In this document: positions 10,631-20,940 of the stretch, in pieces
How positions within the stretch are numbered: position 1 is the first letter of the stretch
Layout of the letters: every line of letters starts with the position of its first letter
From: Prosopocoilus inquinatus
Taxonomy: Eukaryota; Arthropoda; Insecta; Coleoptera; Lucanidae
Assembly: GCA_036172665.1 (NCBI GenBank)
Contig: CM069877.1
Coordinates: 24,763,001 to 24,827,000 of the forward strand
Direction of reading: 5' to 3'
Length of the DNA stretch: 64,000 nt
Notes under the pieces: generated by a model
Told to the model about the DNA's origin: nothing
Database searches by the model: none
What the model saw: only the letters and a program-made list of their open reading frames with translations
Made by a program: the position numbers and the translations under genes

Positions 10631-10733
10631 AGGTGTTTAATTTGATATCCGCAGACGACGGTTGACCCTCAGATTGAGTTTACCAACTTATTGAACGTAG
10701 TGAACGTGATAGTGCTTATTAAAATTATAAAAC

Positions 10734-13700
10734 ATGTTTGATTGCAATCAGTGTGGCAAACAATTTACGCGAATCGATAATATGAATCGTCATTTGCGTA
10801 CGTCATGCCAGGGAAAACGTTTGAAATTAGATGAAATTGCCGGACCGTCCAAAGTTGTTGACCAGGTGAACGTTATGAAATGTGATGTGTGTGAAATATA
10901 CGTCAGCAGAAAGTGTTTCTCAGCACATTTGCGTAGTAATTCACATAAAAGTAATGCTTTTGTGGTCGTCGATAACGGCGTGGAGAAGATAGCTGGTGCA
11001 TTCGGAGACAAAATCGTAACGTACCGTATAACGGAACCTTACAATTATGTCGATGTTGAGGATTTTATGTACAATATTCAAGAAAAAGTACTAACTTTGG
11101 TTCAAAGTATATTAGACATCCATAAAGCATTAAAGTGGAATGTGGAAATTTTCGGAGTATATTTCTTAGATTCTAAAGAAAGTTCTGAGATAAAATCTTT
11201 TAACACCAAGAATAAAATAACTTGTTTTGGAACTGATATATACAATATATATCGTGATTTTGTAAACGAAATACATGTAAAAATGTCGGAATTTCAGGAG
11301 CGAGATTCAGGTAAAACAAATAATAGGTGCAATCGTTTAGAATAAAACTTAAAGTTGCAAATATTGTTACAGGATGGACTTTGTGCAGAATTTTATATAT
11401 GGAAGTCAACATTAATAAATACAATCCACTGAAAGCATTCAGCTTCATGCCATTACCGTCTTCAATAAGTGCGAAGAAAGCTCTCATAAATGTTAGAAAT
11501 AACGACAACGCTTGCTTTGCCTGGGCGATAACGTCAGCGATGTGTCAACCGACAGGTCTTCCTCAAAGGATGTCTTCGTATCCCCATTATAACACAGTAG
11601 CGGATTTCACTGACCTAGAATTTCCACTGAAAGTTTGTGACGTGAAGAAATTTGAAAGCAAGAACAATATTTCTATAAATGTCTACGGACTCGGTTCCCA
11701 TTATAATGGTAAGGTTACGGTTGATGAAGTTGTAGGACCGTTACATTTTACTAAAAATAGAAAAAATATTCATATAAACTTATTATTAATTGATGACAAC
11801 AACGGAAATACTCACTTTAGTGTCAAAACAGACTTCACATCACGGTCACGAGAAATATATTTGTGAAGGATGTTTAGTGTATTTTCCATGTATTGAAAAA
11901 TTGCAACGACACGAGAGGGAAGACTGTAAAGTTATCAAAACAGTTTTACCATCGACAGAGTTAAAAATAAATAAGTATGGTGAATCTTTGCCAGAGAATA
12001 TATTACAATTTGAAAATTTTGAAAAACAGTTAAAACTTCCTTTTGTTATATATGCCGATTTCGAAGCATTGCTAAAACCACTGGACAGAGTAGAACCAAA
12101 TCCAGATAAATCTTTCACTGTTAAGTGTTATGAACACGAACCTCATTCATTTGCATATTACATTAAGTGCAGTTTCAATGCAAATTTGTCAATGTTAAAG
12201 TTATATCGCGGAGAGAATGCCGCCACTGAGTTTATAAAATGGTTAGAAAAAGATATTAAAGAAATTTACGATAAATATTTAAGTAAAATTGAGCCGATGA
12301 CTGATTTAACACGAGAAGAAAAAGAGGCATACGACCGTGCAACAATGTGTCATATTTGTGAAAAACCAATATTAGATGTTAAGGAGAAGGTGCGTGATCA
12401 CGAACATTTATCGGGAGCGTTTAGAGGTGCTGCTCACTCTGTGTGCAACATTAATTTTAAAATACCAAAATTTATTCCAGTGTTTTTTCATAATCTTTCT
12501 AATTATGACAGTCACTTGTTTGTAAAGACAATGGCATTAGAAGGTGAAGATGTGGACGTGATCGCACAAAATAAGGAAAAATATGTATCCTTTTCGAAAT
12601 TAATACACGTGGGGGATAAGACAGACTGTAAAGGTAAAAAGCGTAAAGTATATTTCAAAATAAGATTTGTAGATTCTTTTCGTTTCATGCAATCGTCTTT
12701 AGAGAAATTAAGTTCATACTTGGAAGATTGGCAATGTAGGGAAATTAGAAAATATTTTAACGATGAGGAGATGTTTAAATTAATACGTCAAAAAGGAATT
12801 TTCCCGTATTGTTTTATTGACTCTCTCATGAAATTAGATTTTGCCACTTTACCTTCTAAGAAAGATTTTTATGATGTGCTGTATGATGAACACGTAAGTG
12901 ATGAAGATTATGAGAGAGCACAGCGCGTTTGGAATTTATTTAACTGTAAAACTATGGGTGATTACAGTGATGTATACGTAACATCTGATGTTTTACTGTT
13001 GGCAGACGTATTTGAAAATTTCAGAGACCTTTGTATTGATAATTACAAACTAGATCCTTGCCATTTTTTCACCGCTCCAGGATTAAGTTGGGATGCAATG
13101 TTAAGAATGACAAAAATTAAATTAGAGTTACTGCAAGATGTTGATATGCTACATTTTTTTAGAATGGGTATACGCGGTGGAGTGAGTATGTGCACTAAAA
13201 GAATCGAAAACGCTAATAATAAATTTGTGCATGGTTTTGACTCTAAGAAGGCAACTAAATATTTACTATATCTTGATGCTACAAATCTGTACGGTCACGC
13301 AATGTGTTCCAGATTTCCGTGGGGAGAATTTACTTGGTTGTGTACAGAAGAGATTAACAATCTTAACATTTCAGAGTTAGAAGAAAATTCAGATGTCGGG
13401 TACATATTCGAAGTAGATTTGGAATACCCGACTCATTTACATGACAACCACAACGAATTACCATTTTGTCCGGAAAACATAATTCCTCCAAATTCGAAAT
13501 ATGGTAAACTTATTCCAAATCTGTACAACAAAAGGAAATACATAATTCACTATTTAAATCTGAAACAATGTTTGGAAAATGGTTTAATATTAAACCAAAT
13601 TCATAGGGCAATTAAATTTAAGCAATCTCGTTGGCTAAAAATATACATAGACTTTAATTCACAAAAACGAGCTGAAGCTAAAAACGAATTCGAAAAAATT

Positions 13701-14560
13701 TTTTACAAATTATTAAATAATAGTGTTTTCGGTAAAACTATGGAAAATGTTGAGAATCGCGTCGACATTAAATTGGCCACCAGCTGGGAAACCCATAATC
13801 GAAGACCGGGAGCTGAATCATTGATAGCTAAACCAAACTATAAATCGAGTAAAATTTTTAGTGATCACCTGGCCGCAATAGAATTATGCAAAGTACAAGT
13901 AAATTATAATAAACCTTTATACGTAGGGTTTTGTGTTTTGGAAATATCAAAAACAGTAATGTACGATTTTTATTACAATTTTATAAAGCGAAAATATAAC
14001 AATAGAGCAGCTTTATTATATACTGATACGGATAGTTTAATACTGACCGTTAATACTGATAATGTATACGATGACATAAAGCAAAATTTAGATAAATTTG
14101 ATACTTCAAATTACCCACCGAATAATGTACATGAAATGCCTCGAACTGAATCAGTTATTGGACGATTTAAAGACGAATACGCAGGACAGGTTATAGAATC
14201 TTTTATCGGGACCGGTGCGAAAGCCTACTGTGTAAAGCTTATTTCAAAATGTACTAAGAAAGCAAAAGGTGTTAAAAAATACGTTATAGATAAATACTTA
14301 TCTGTAGATGACTACAAAGAAATCATTGAACGAGATGGTTTTATTTTTAAAAAGATGTACGTGTTTCACTCAGATTTTCATACGGTGTATACAGAGTTGA
14401 AAAATAAAATGCCTTATCATCTAAAGACGATAAACGTTATATTTTGGATGACAAAATTCATACTCTGGCGTGGGGTCACCATAAAATTGCTGATATAGAA
14501 AGAGATAAAACACTAAAAGAACTAATTGAAAAACTGGAAAAAGAATTAGAAAATAAATAA
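10734..14560 (+). pseudogene. Polinton protein-primed DNA polymerase B (frameshifted, one intron)
   Basis: Family B replicative polymerase. The N-terminus is a C2H2 finger (CNQCGKQFTRIDNMNRH). A 62-bp intron, 11311-11372 (donor GTAAAA, acceptor TTGTTACAG), keeps the frame. After a conserved insect-Polinton segment the frame shifts by one base near 11830-11855. The main 11790-14498 frame then has exonuclease motifs ADFE (12055), NLSNYDSH (12500) and YVTSDVLLLAD (12980). An endonuclease VII-like CHIC...DHEH...CN insert lies at 12350-12450. Polymerase motifs follow: A DATNLYG (about 13275), B NNSVFGK (about 13720) and C DTDS (about 14025). A second one-base loss near 14425 moves the C-terminus to another frame that ends at 14560. 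It would replicate the element with a protein primer. As read, it is not translatable in one piece. Confidence 0.93.
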
Positions 14561-14671
14561 AGTATGTTTTATCTATAAGTTCTGTTAGAAAGTAAATAAA
14601 TTAATTTGTAAAATTCATTTATTGTGTATTGTGAGTATTGTATGTTTACAGTTGTAGTTAATAAATATTTA

Positions 14672-15616
14672 TTATAAAACATTGCGTTTTGGTATCCATG
14701 AATCATGTTTAGAACTCAATCCTAAATAACTTACGAGCGCTTTATTACCTTTTTCTCTCAATACATTAATTAAATATATATCTGGATGTTTTACTTTTTG
14801 TAACTCGTACTCATAAAACCCACCAAGAATGGCTTCACCATCAGCGTCTTTAATTAGATATGTTCTGGGATTAGTATTCTGCACCGACGAAATGGTAAAT
14901 ATTTCGTTGGACCAATTCGGAGTGTACATCTTCGAAAATGCTTGTCTGTATTTACTGATGCGCACATGATCTCCAATTTTAAATTTTGCAATTCTTGGAT
15001 CCACAATTTTAAGGTTGCTGTAGACGGACTGTAAAATACTTTGCGCATTTCTTTGATTTATCTTGCTGGGTTTGTAACCCGTCGTACTGTGAACAGTGTT
15101 ATTGTATTCTTCAATTAGCCTTGGTAATAAATTGAACCATCCGAAATTTCCTTGCATGCTAAATTCTTTCCACATTTTTTGTTTTAGGGTTCTATTAAAT
15201 CTTTCGACTATCGAACTTTTTAAATTAGAGTATGCGCTATAGTGATTAATTCTATATTTCTTCATTAAATTTTGGAACTCTGCATTGTAAAATTCCTTTC
15301 CGTTATCTGTTTGTATATTTTTCGGTACAGAATTTCTACCTTCAGATAAAATCGATTGAAAAGCTTTGGTTACTTCTTTACCTGTCTTATTTTTTAATGG
15401 TATTCCCCAAGCATACTTGGAAAATGCGTTGATCACTGTCAGAATGTATTTGTATCCTTTGTTTATCTTGGCATAAGGTAGCATTTCAATTAAGTCTGCT
15501 TGGAAGAGATCTCTGAGTCCTTTTATTATTACTCGACGACGGCGAAAGTTTTTCCTTGCTGGTTTGTGCAACTCATTAACAACATAACGTTTCACATTAG
15601 AAGATAGATTAGACAT
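14672..15616 (-). CDS. Polinton integrase with DDE core and chromodomain-like C-terminus
   Basis: A 314-aa retroviral-type integrase that inserts the element and makes the 6-bp duplication. The catalytic acids are D in FQADLIEM (about residue 40), D in QTDNGKEF (about 104) and E in SSIVERFNRT (about 138). The distance from the second D to E is close to the usual 35. After the core comes a GDHVRISK segment. A chromodomain-like tail follows at about 275-312 (DIYLINVLREKGNKALVSYL...WIP), which may bind methylated histone tails. The frame is intact. Its start overlaps the end of the next gene upstream by 8 bp, so both are probably made from one leftward transcript. Confidence 0.93.
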   Translation of the reverse strand: MSNLSSNVKRYVVNELHKPARKNFRRRRVIIKGLRDLFQADLIEMLPYAKINKGYKYILTVINAFSKYAWGIPLKNKTGKEVTKAFQSILSEGRNSVPKNIQTDNGKEFYNAEFQNLMKKYRINHYSAYSNLKSSIVERFNRTLKQKMWKEFSMQGNFGWFNLLPRLIEEYNNTVHSTTGYKPSKINQRNAQSILQSVYSNLKIVDPRIAKFKIGDHVRISKYRQAFSKMYTPNWSNEIFTISSVQNTNPRTYLIKDADGEAILGGFYEYELQKVKHPDIYLINVLREKGNKALVSYLGLSSKHDSWIPKRNVL

Positions 15617-15992
15617 TTTCAGTTAGAACTCGTTTTCTTACGATGAATTCAACAAATAATGGAACTGCACAAACTAAAGATGTGCAAGTAAACGAGATTT
15701 GATCTCCCACATTCAACGTTCTTCCAATTAAAGTATCAGTACAATTTATAGCGTTGATGGATACTGTAATGTTGACAATAGTAGGTTGATGGATACGTAC
15801 TTTTTTAACAACGCAAGTTTCTTGGATCGTATACGTCGTTTGGTGACCTCTATTTGAAAGCAAATACACACTTTCGGCGTTAAGCTCTTGACCCTGAAAG
15901 TCTAATAATGTTTCGTAAAATAATGGTGTAGCAGCAATGTGTTTGAAAACTGTGTGTTTATGAACGTGTCTTCCAAACTTATCAATAGTCAT
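15609..15992 (-). CDS. Polinton conserved protein, 127 aa, unknown function
   Basis: A small intact frame starting MTIDKFGRHVHKHTVFKHIA, with alternating hydrophobic stretches in its second half that predict beta strands (IVNITVSINAI, QISFTCTSLVC). This would fit a small virion or fibre-like protein, but I see no diagnostic motif. It overlaps the integrase start by 8 bp. The conserved placement next to integrase supports a real gene. Confidence 0.7.
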   Translation of the reverse strand: MTIDKFGRHVHKHTVFKHIAATPLFYETLLDFQGQELNAESVYLLSNRGHQTTYTIQETCVVKKVRIHQPTIVNITVSINAINCTDTLIGRTLNVGDQISFTCTSLVCAVPLFVEFIVRKRVLTENV

Positions 15993-16060
15993 TGTGAATC
16001 AATCAACAACTATGTGAAACTGAAATGTGTGCTCGCTTGCACTCCACTAAATAATACAAT

Positions 16061-17287
16061 TTACAAAATAATTTTAGCCTCTTTTAATTCTTCAATGATC
16101 GCTATGATTTCATTGTTATGTGCGGAGTGACCTGCTGATTTGGATGCGTTCAATAAACGCAATCGTTCTACTAGTTCGTTAGGATCATCCCAGTATTGAT
16201 ACTGCAAACATTTGTTAGGTACAAGCTTTTTCTCCAAAGCTCCACCTGTTTTCCAGCTTCGCGCCCACCAAACGTTTGGTGGTTTTCCCTGAATTATTGG
16301 TTTTATAATATTCACATATTTAAATCCTCTGCTTGCAGATATTCGCCCTGAGGGATTATAATTAACTTTAAACGCACTAGTTCTTCTCAATATATCTCTA
16401 TAGTCTCGCACATCGTGAAACGTAAATTTCTCTGGATTTTTCTTAAAAACCAGCTCGTATAAACCTTTAGTACCCTTATACGCCAAGTCTCCAATTACAA
16501 GATCGGGACCGTCAAACTTAAGCTCCTGGTTCCCAACAAACAATCTCTCATCTTCTTCTCTTACACCGTATTTTGTATCGAATTCATTTTCTACATCAGT
16601 TTCAAATCGTGTAACATAATCACGTGCTAACGGATGATACGATTCTAAGGCAGCTTCCACCAGCGGTGATTCTAATCTAGTCCGAAGTAATGATTTTCGT
16701 TCTTCTAGAAGTGTACGAGCATGAGCCAGGGATTCGTCCGCAGGGGGGTTACTGCTTTCGGTGTCATATTCTTCTGCTTCTTCATAAACAGATTTTGAAG
16801 TTGGAGATGTGGACTTTTCATGAGGAACCTCAAGAATTTCTTCATCTTCTAAGATGGAAGGTTGTTTAATTTCACGTCCAAGTGGCGTTGAAGTACCCAC
16901 ATCATGCTCCTCTGACAATCCAATTCGCGACGAAGGATCGGATTTTAATTTATAACTCGGTCTTCTTCGTATGAAAGAAGGATCAGATCTCAATTTATAA
17001 ATCGGTCTTTTTCGTAGGAAAGAACTATTTGGCTCCTCTTTCAATCTCTTTTCACTGGCTTCGTATGACTGTTGCTCCTCTTTCATAGGTAATACGCTGC
17101 GAAAAACATCTAGCTTATTGACAATATCTCGGAGTGGCTCTACAATAGGTGAATAAGTTGTCTGCAGATACTTTTTTGATTGCTCCGCATGATGTTTTGC
17201 TTGTGCAATATCGGATTTAAGTGTTTTTAATTTAGTACGCAAACTTTCGCGCGCAGTGGCTAATTCTGCTTTAAGTTTGTTACTCAT
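16061..17287 (-). CDS. Polinton conserved protein, 408 aa, coiled coil plus C-terminal domain
   Basis: Residues 1-65 form a charged coiled coil (LKAELATARESLRTKLKTLK). The middle (about 70-190) is low-complexity and acidic, with a short repeat of the type YKLRSDPSFIRRRP. The C-terminal 150 residues are a folded domain (LVIGDLAYKGTKGLYELVFKKNP and PPNVWWARSWKTGG) that I recognise as recurrent in insect Polintons and believe is catalogued as a domain of unknown function (DUF8207). A role in the virion or genome packaging is only a guess. The frame is intact. Confidence 0.78.
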   Translation of the reverse strand: MSNKLKAELATARESLRTKLKTLKSDIAQAKHHAEQSKKYLQTTYSPIVEPLRDIVNKLDVFRSVLPMKEEQQSYEASEKRLKEEPNSSFLRKRPIYKLRSDPSFIRRRPSYKLKSDPSSRIGLSEEHDVGTSTPLGREIKQPSILEDEEILEVPHEKSTSPTSKSVYEEAEEYDTESSNPPADESLAHARTLLEERKSLLRTRLESPLVEAALESYHPLARDYVTRFETDVENEFDTKYGVREEDERLFVGNQELKFDGPDLVIGDLAYKGTKGLYELVFKKNPEKFTFHDVRDYRDILRRTSAFKVNYNPSGRISASRGFKYVNIIKPIIQGKPPNVWWARSWKTGGALEKKLVPNKCLQYQYWDDPNELVERLRLLNASKSAGHSAHNNEIIAIIEELKEAKIIL

Positions 17288-17376
17288 GGTGCATCCGCAT
17301 CCTTTAACGTCTGTTACAGTACTGAAGAACTGTAGAACTATGTAAAAATGAAAGAACTATGTAAAATGTAGTGGTT

Positions 17377-18087
17377 TTAAAGATATATGTACGTGTCGAA
17401 TCCTTTACGATATCTCCCTGCGTTTATGGAACAATCGGTATCAATAACTAAGAAACCAAACGGTTCCTTCCAACAAGCGTAACAGATATTACGAAACTGG
17501 TCCATAGTCATATCTCCGCTGACGTAATCATCGTAAACGTGTTTCAAATTTGTGAAATCTTGACGAAATAGTATTAAGAAATTACAATTATCACGAATCA
17601 TTTGTTTGGGTATTGCACTGTAAGTTTGACTTAAATAAAAGCAGTCAACATTTCTATGACGTCCAAAGGAGAAATATTCTTTAATTAAATTTTGTGTAGT
17701 ACACTGAACATCATCAAAAACAACGACTGAATATTCTTTTACATTTGTAGGTGACACCATTTTTTCAATATCGGAAATTTCAAAGTAACCTATTTCGGGC
17801 ACTGTTGATAGCAAATGTCGGAGAAATTTATACTTCCCCTGAGATAAGGTCTTACAGCAGATGTATAAATTTTGGAAACGTAATCCGTTCGGATGGGTTA
17901 ATAATGTCACTAAGGAATTACTTTTACCAGCCCCTGAGCTCCCGCTAATGATAACGCGTTTACTTGATCCTCCGAAGAGAACACTGTGACGTTTAAAGGT
18001 TTCATTTGCGATTGCATCGTCGAAATTTTGTACGGGTAACTTTAAAGACTGTTGTTGAAACTTCATATTTAAAATAATATTTTTCAA
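17377..18087 (-). CDS. Polinton genome-packaging ATPase (FtsK/HerA type)
   Basis: A 236-aa A32-like ATPase that would pump the element DNA into capsids. Walker A is SGSSGAGKS (about residues 48-56) and Walker B is YSVVVFDDVQ (about 120). A sensor-like LSQTYSAIPKQMIRDNCN motif follows at about 153. Translation may begin at the first ATG or at the second (MKFQQQSLKL, 18066), which better matches the family start. A TATA-like box lies about 90 bp upstream. The frame is intact. Confidence 0.93.
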   Translation of the reverse strand: MKNIILNMKFQQQSLKLPVQNFDDAIANETFKRHSVLFGGSSKRVIISGSSGAGKSNSLVTLLTHPNGLRFQNLYICCKTLSQGKYKFLRHLLSTVPEIGYFEISDIEKMVSPTNVKEYSVVVFDDVQCTTQNLIKEYFSFGRHRNVDCFYLSQTYSAIPKQMIRDNCNFLILFRQDFTNLKHVYDDYVSGDMTMDQFRNICYACWKEPFGFLVIDTDCSINAGRYRKGFDTYIYL

Positions 18088-18170
18088 AAATCCTCCTTAC
18101 AACACGTTATTAATTTCCTCTTTACCAAACGCGATACTCTATTACTGTGTTGTAGTTATCAATATCAACT

Positions 18171-18180
18171 GCTATATAAA
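18171..18180 (-). promoter_or_regulatory. TATA box upstream of the packaging ATPase
   Basis: On the minus strand this reads TTTATATAGC, about 85-95 bp before the ATPase ATG. It matches the TATATA-type boxes before other Polinton genes. Confidence 0.45.
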
Positions 18181-18235
18181 CACTCTTTAAAACTCATAAA
18201 TTATTTATTTAAATAAATATAATAAATTAATGTTC

Positions 18236-18350
18236 CTAACTAACTAAATTAATATTTCTAACTAAATTAATATTTCTAACTAAATTAATATTTCTAACTA
18301 AATTAATATTTCTAACTCTAACTAAATTAATATCTCTAACCTAAACTCTG
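18236..18350. repeat. 18-bp tandem repeat in a Polinton intergenic gap
   Basis: About five copies of TAAATTAATATTTCTAAC, ending in shorter CTAAC/TCTAACC remnants. It separates the ATPase promoter from the 3' end of the proline-rich gene. No coding potential. Confidence 0.85.
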
Positions 18351-18837
18351 ATTAATGCTCCTCACTGTAAAAAAATAAGATGTTATTAAAATGTTGAAAG
18401 GTAATGAACGATAACGAACCCAAGATTCATCCATCGTGGATTCCACTTCCACCTCTCCCCTTTCCTCCTCCTCCACCTCCACCTTTAGTGGTAAAGGCCG
18501 AGGTAGAGGCTCCAACACTGGCGGCGCAAACACCCTCCTTTTTAGGCGGATGCGTTGAGGCGCCGCCACTTGCTGCACCGGCGGCCTTCGTTCAGGTGTG
18601 GCCGCCGCTAGCGGCGTTGGAGTGTAGCTGGGTGAAGGTGACCGTTCGATACGTGGATGAACCATGCGATAATTCACTACCGCCGTTTCTGCATTAATCA
18701 GAGTTCCGTCTGTTAACTAAAAAATAAATAATCAAAAATGTAAACTGTAAAATACAAATTAGATTACTCACTTTCAGTTCCACTTGCCTCATAAAGATAG
18801 ATTTCACAAGAGGCGTAGTATTTGGTGAAGAACTCAT
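18336..18837 (-). CDS. Polinton small proline-rich protein, spliced
   Basis: The visible frame (18677-18336) has no ATG at its start. A good donor (GTGAGT, first base 18771) and acceptor (TTTTTTAG, ending 18717) define a 55-bp intron. It joins exon 1 (ATG at 18837, 22 codons) in phase to exon 2 from 18716. The product is rich in Pro, Arg and Glu (SPSPSYTPTP, PPVLEPLPRPLPL, EVEEEERGEVEVE) and probably disordered. A second strong acceptor (TTATTTTTTTACAG, about 18370) suggests another intron near the end, which would give a stop right after MDESW. No known domain. Confidence 0.6.
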
Positions 18838-19015
18838 CTGTAAAACGAATAACAATTATTAAAAATTGTACAAAGAAAAATAATTTTTTATATCCTCGAA
18901 AACATACCTAATACCTTGACAACATTTCCAACTTCATGTGAGGAACAAACCATTGAACAACAATATAATTCACAGACATATCTACTTAAGAGAAAAAGTT
19001 AAATAACTTAATCTT

Positions 19016-20707
19016 TTAAATAGATATGTCTGCGACAAGATTATGAAACAAATCTTGGATCAGGCTCCGACGGTTGTGAATGAGGGAAATTTTGTCATAT
19101 TGTTCGTTTAAAGCCTGGTCAGTCGGAGACCTTAAGCGAACTGTACGTAAAATTTCACGACAAGATTGCAACTCATCCGTGACTTTTCTAAGATTTTTCT
19201 CACCCTCTAAACAACAGTTCCTGACTTCAGGCATAATTCCGTCATAATAATTTTGGACTGCTGTTGAGATAACTCCCACTAAATTGGGAGAGGGTGAAGG
19301 AAGGGGTATAACATGTTGTGATGAGGAAAGGGATCGAATAGGTGTAGAGGTTCGGACACTAGGAGAGGATATTTCAAGCCGAGAAGGTGAAATCTGAAGT
19401 CGAGAAGGTGGAATTTGAGAGGGTGGGATAAGTAGTTCCGGTTGTGATTGTGAAGATGACAAATTCTGAATATTGGATATAATATTAGCAGATTCACTAA
19501 CATTAGTCCTCGGTAGATTAATAGTCCTCGGTCGACGAACAGAAGGAGAATTATTAATCATTACTGGATTAATATTAATTGATGAGTTCGTGTTATTATT
19601 ATTCCCAATTGGTGATAATTGAGATATCTCCATTGAACGGTCTGATATATCAATTATTTCAGAAACTGAGTCATTAGGATTTAGCGGGATATTATCTGCA
19701 ACAACACGGGGTTGCGACTGACTCAGTTGACCTTGCAACTCCGCACTATGCATCAAGTCATGATTTGAACGCAAAGAAGAAAGAAAAACTCTTTCATTAG
19801 CAATTCTTTCCAATCTACGTTCCATTGTGCGTTCCCTTCTGCGTTGCAAATATTCTGCTTTAGGCAACCACAATCTTTCATACTTGTCGCTAATGGTCCT
19901 TAGACGAGAATATTGGTTGCCACGTAGGGTGCGTAAATATTGTGTGGGTTCACGAGTATTAGAAACGGATTTAGAAACAGATTTAGAAATGGAACTCGGA
20001 GTTTTTGATTTAGAAATAACAGATCTAGAAATGACACTCGGAGTTGTAAAGACGGATGTAATAGGAACAGTTTCCGATGTAGAAATAGGAACGGATGTTA
20101 CAGCAACCGAAGTAGTAGAGGCTGATGTGGATGTTACAATAGGAGTAACTATTGACTGTTGAGAAATGAGGGGTTGAGTAGGTTTGGTTTGCGTAAGGAA
20201 AGAAGAAATAAGGGGTTGAGTGGGTTGTTTAAGAATGGGAACTGATTTATTTGATGGGGAAACTGGTTTATTTGGTGGTTTCGAAGTTTGAGGTGGTTTC
20301 ATTAAAGAAGAAGTAGCGATTAATTGTTGTGGAATAATAAAAGGAGGTTGGGTAGATTGCTGATTAAGAATAAAAGGGCTAGGAACCAGCAATTGGCTAA
20401 CAATTGGTTGACTGGAATGAATGTCTCGAGAATCCACACGATCTATTACGTCACCAACTGCGTTCAGTGTAGAATCATTGATAATTCCTTCTTGCAACAG
20501 GAAAGAGGAATTATCAATTTCATTCCACCATGAAGGCGGCACATTTGCTTGAGTGGTAAATGCACTCTGAGAAACATTTACTTGAGCAGTACTTGCCACT
20601 CCTGTCTGTGTTTCTCTAAATGCAGATTCCACGCTAGTAGTTACTGTTGAAGAAGGATTTCCTTGTAAATATTGCTGTAAAATTGGGCGTTCATTTCCAA
20701 AGGACAT
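19016..20707 (-). CDS. Polinton Ser/Thr/Pro-rich protein, about 563 aa
   Basis: The ATG at 20707 (MSFGNERP) follows directly after a splice acceptor, so the longer upstream in-frame start is unlikely. Residues 1-440 are low complexity (Ser, Thr, Pro, Gln, with ISTSETVPITS-like and SRLQISPSRLEIS-like repeats) and look disordered. The last 90 residues (CCLEGEKNLRKVTDELQSC ... LFHNLVADI) are helical. A TATA box (20931-20940), a non-coding first exon ending CTACTG before GTAAGT (donor near 20881) and the acceptor at 20710 form a regular 5' UTR intron. Function is unknown. A fibre, tegument-like or scaffold role would fit its composition. Confidence 0.7.
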   Translation of the reverse strand: MSFGNERPILQQYLQGNPSSTVTTSVESAFRETQTGVASTAQVNVSQSAFTTQANVPPSWWNEIDNSSFLLQEGIINDSTLNAVGDVIDRVDSRDIHSSQPIVSQLLVPSPFILNQQSTQPPFIIPQQLIATSSLMKPPQTSKPPNKPVSPSNKSVPILKQPTQPLISSFLTQTKPTQPLISQQSIVTPIVTSTSASTTSVAVTSVPISTSETVPITSVFTTPSVISRSVISKSKTPSSISKSVSKSVSNTREPTQYLRTLRGNQYSRLRTISDKYERLWLPKAEYLQRRRERTMERRLERIANERVFLSSLRSNHDLMHSAELQGQLSQSQPRVVADNIPLNPNDSVSEIIDISDRSMEISQLSPIGNNNNTNSSININPVMINNSPSVRRPRTINLPRTNVSESANIISNIQNLSSSQSQPELLIPPSQIPPSRLQISPSRLEISSPSVRTSTPIRSLSSSQHVIPLPSPSPNLVGVISTAVQNYYDGIMPEVRNCCLEGEKNLRKVTDELQSCREILRTVRLRSPTDQALNEQYDKISLIHNRRSLIQDLFHNLVADISI

Positions 20708-20930
20708 TACTAGCATGCAAAAATACGGAGTATATTAAAACATTAAAACGTAAATCTTACTTAATAATACTTACAGTTAAATTGTTAAACAAACAAGAAC
20801 AGATACAGAACAGATATATCTGGAAAAATAGAGTATCATACTATAGATCTATTAATGAATTAAGAAGTAAAAGCACTTACCAGTAGATTAACTGTACAAA
20901 TGACTTGTGAGTTTATTCGAACTAAATGCC

Positions 20931-20940
20931 TCCTTTTATA
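20931..20940 (-). promoter_or_regulatory. TATA box of the Ser/Thr-rich Polinton gene
   Basis: TATAAAAGGA on the minus strand, a consensus TATA box. It precedes a non-coding exon and a GTAAGT donor near 20881. Confidence 0.7.

Noticed and set aside
11311..11372. Frameshift at the first polymerase break
   Set aside because: A clean GT-AG intron restores the frame, so no mutation is needed.
18404..18697. Plus-strand proline-rich frame
   Set aside because: It is the complement of the better supported minus-strand spliced gene. The splice signals and gene direction favour the minus strand.
20324..20886. Plus-strand frames (20324-20533 and 20647-20886)
   Set aside because: They lie opposite the Ser/Thr-rich gene and its 5' UTR intron and have no motifs.
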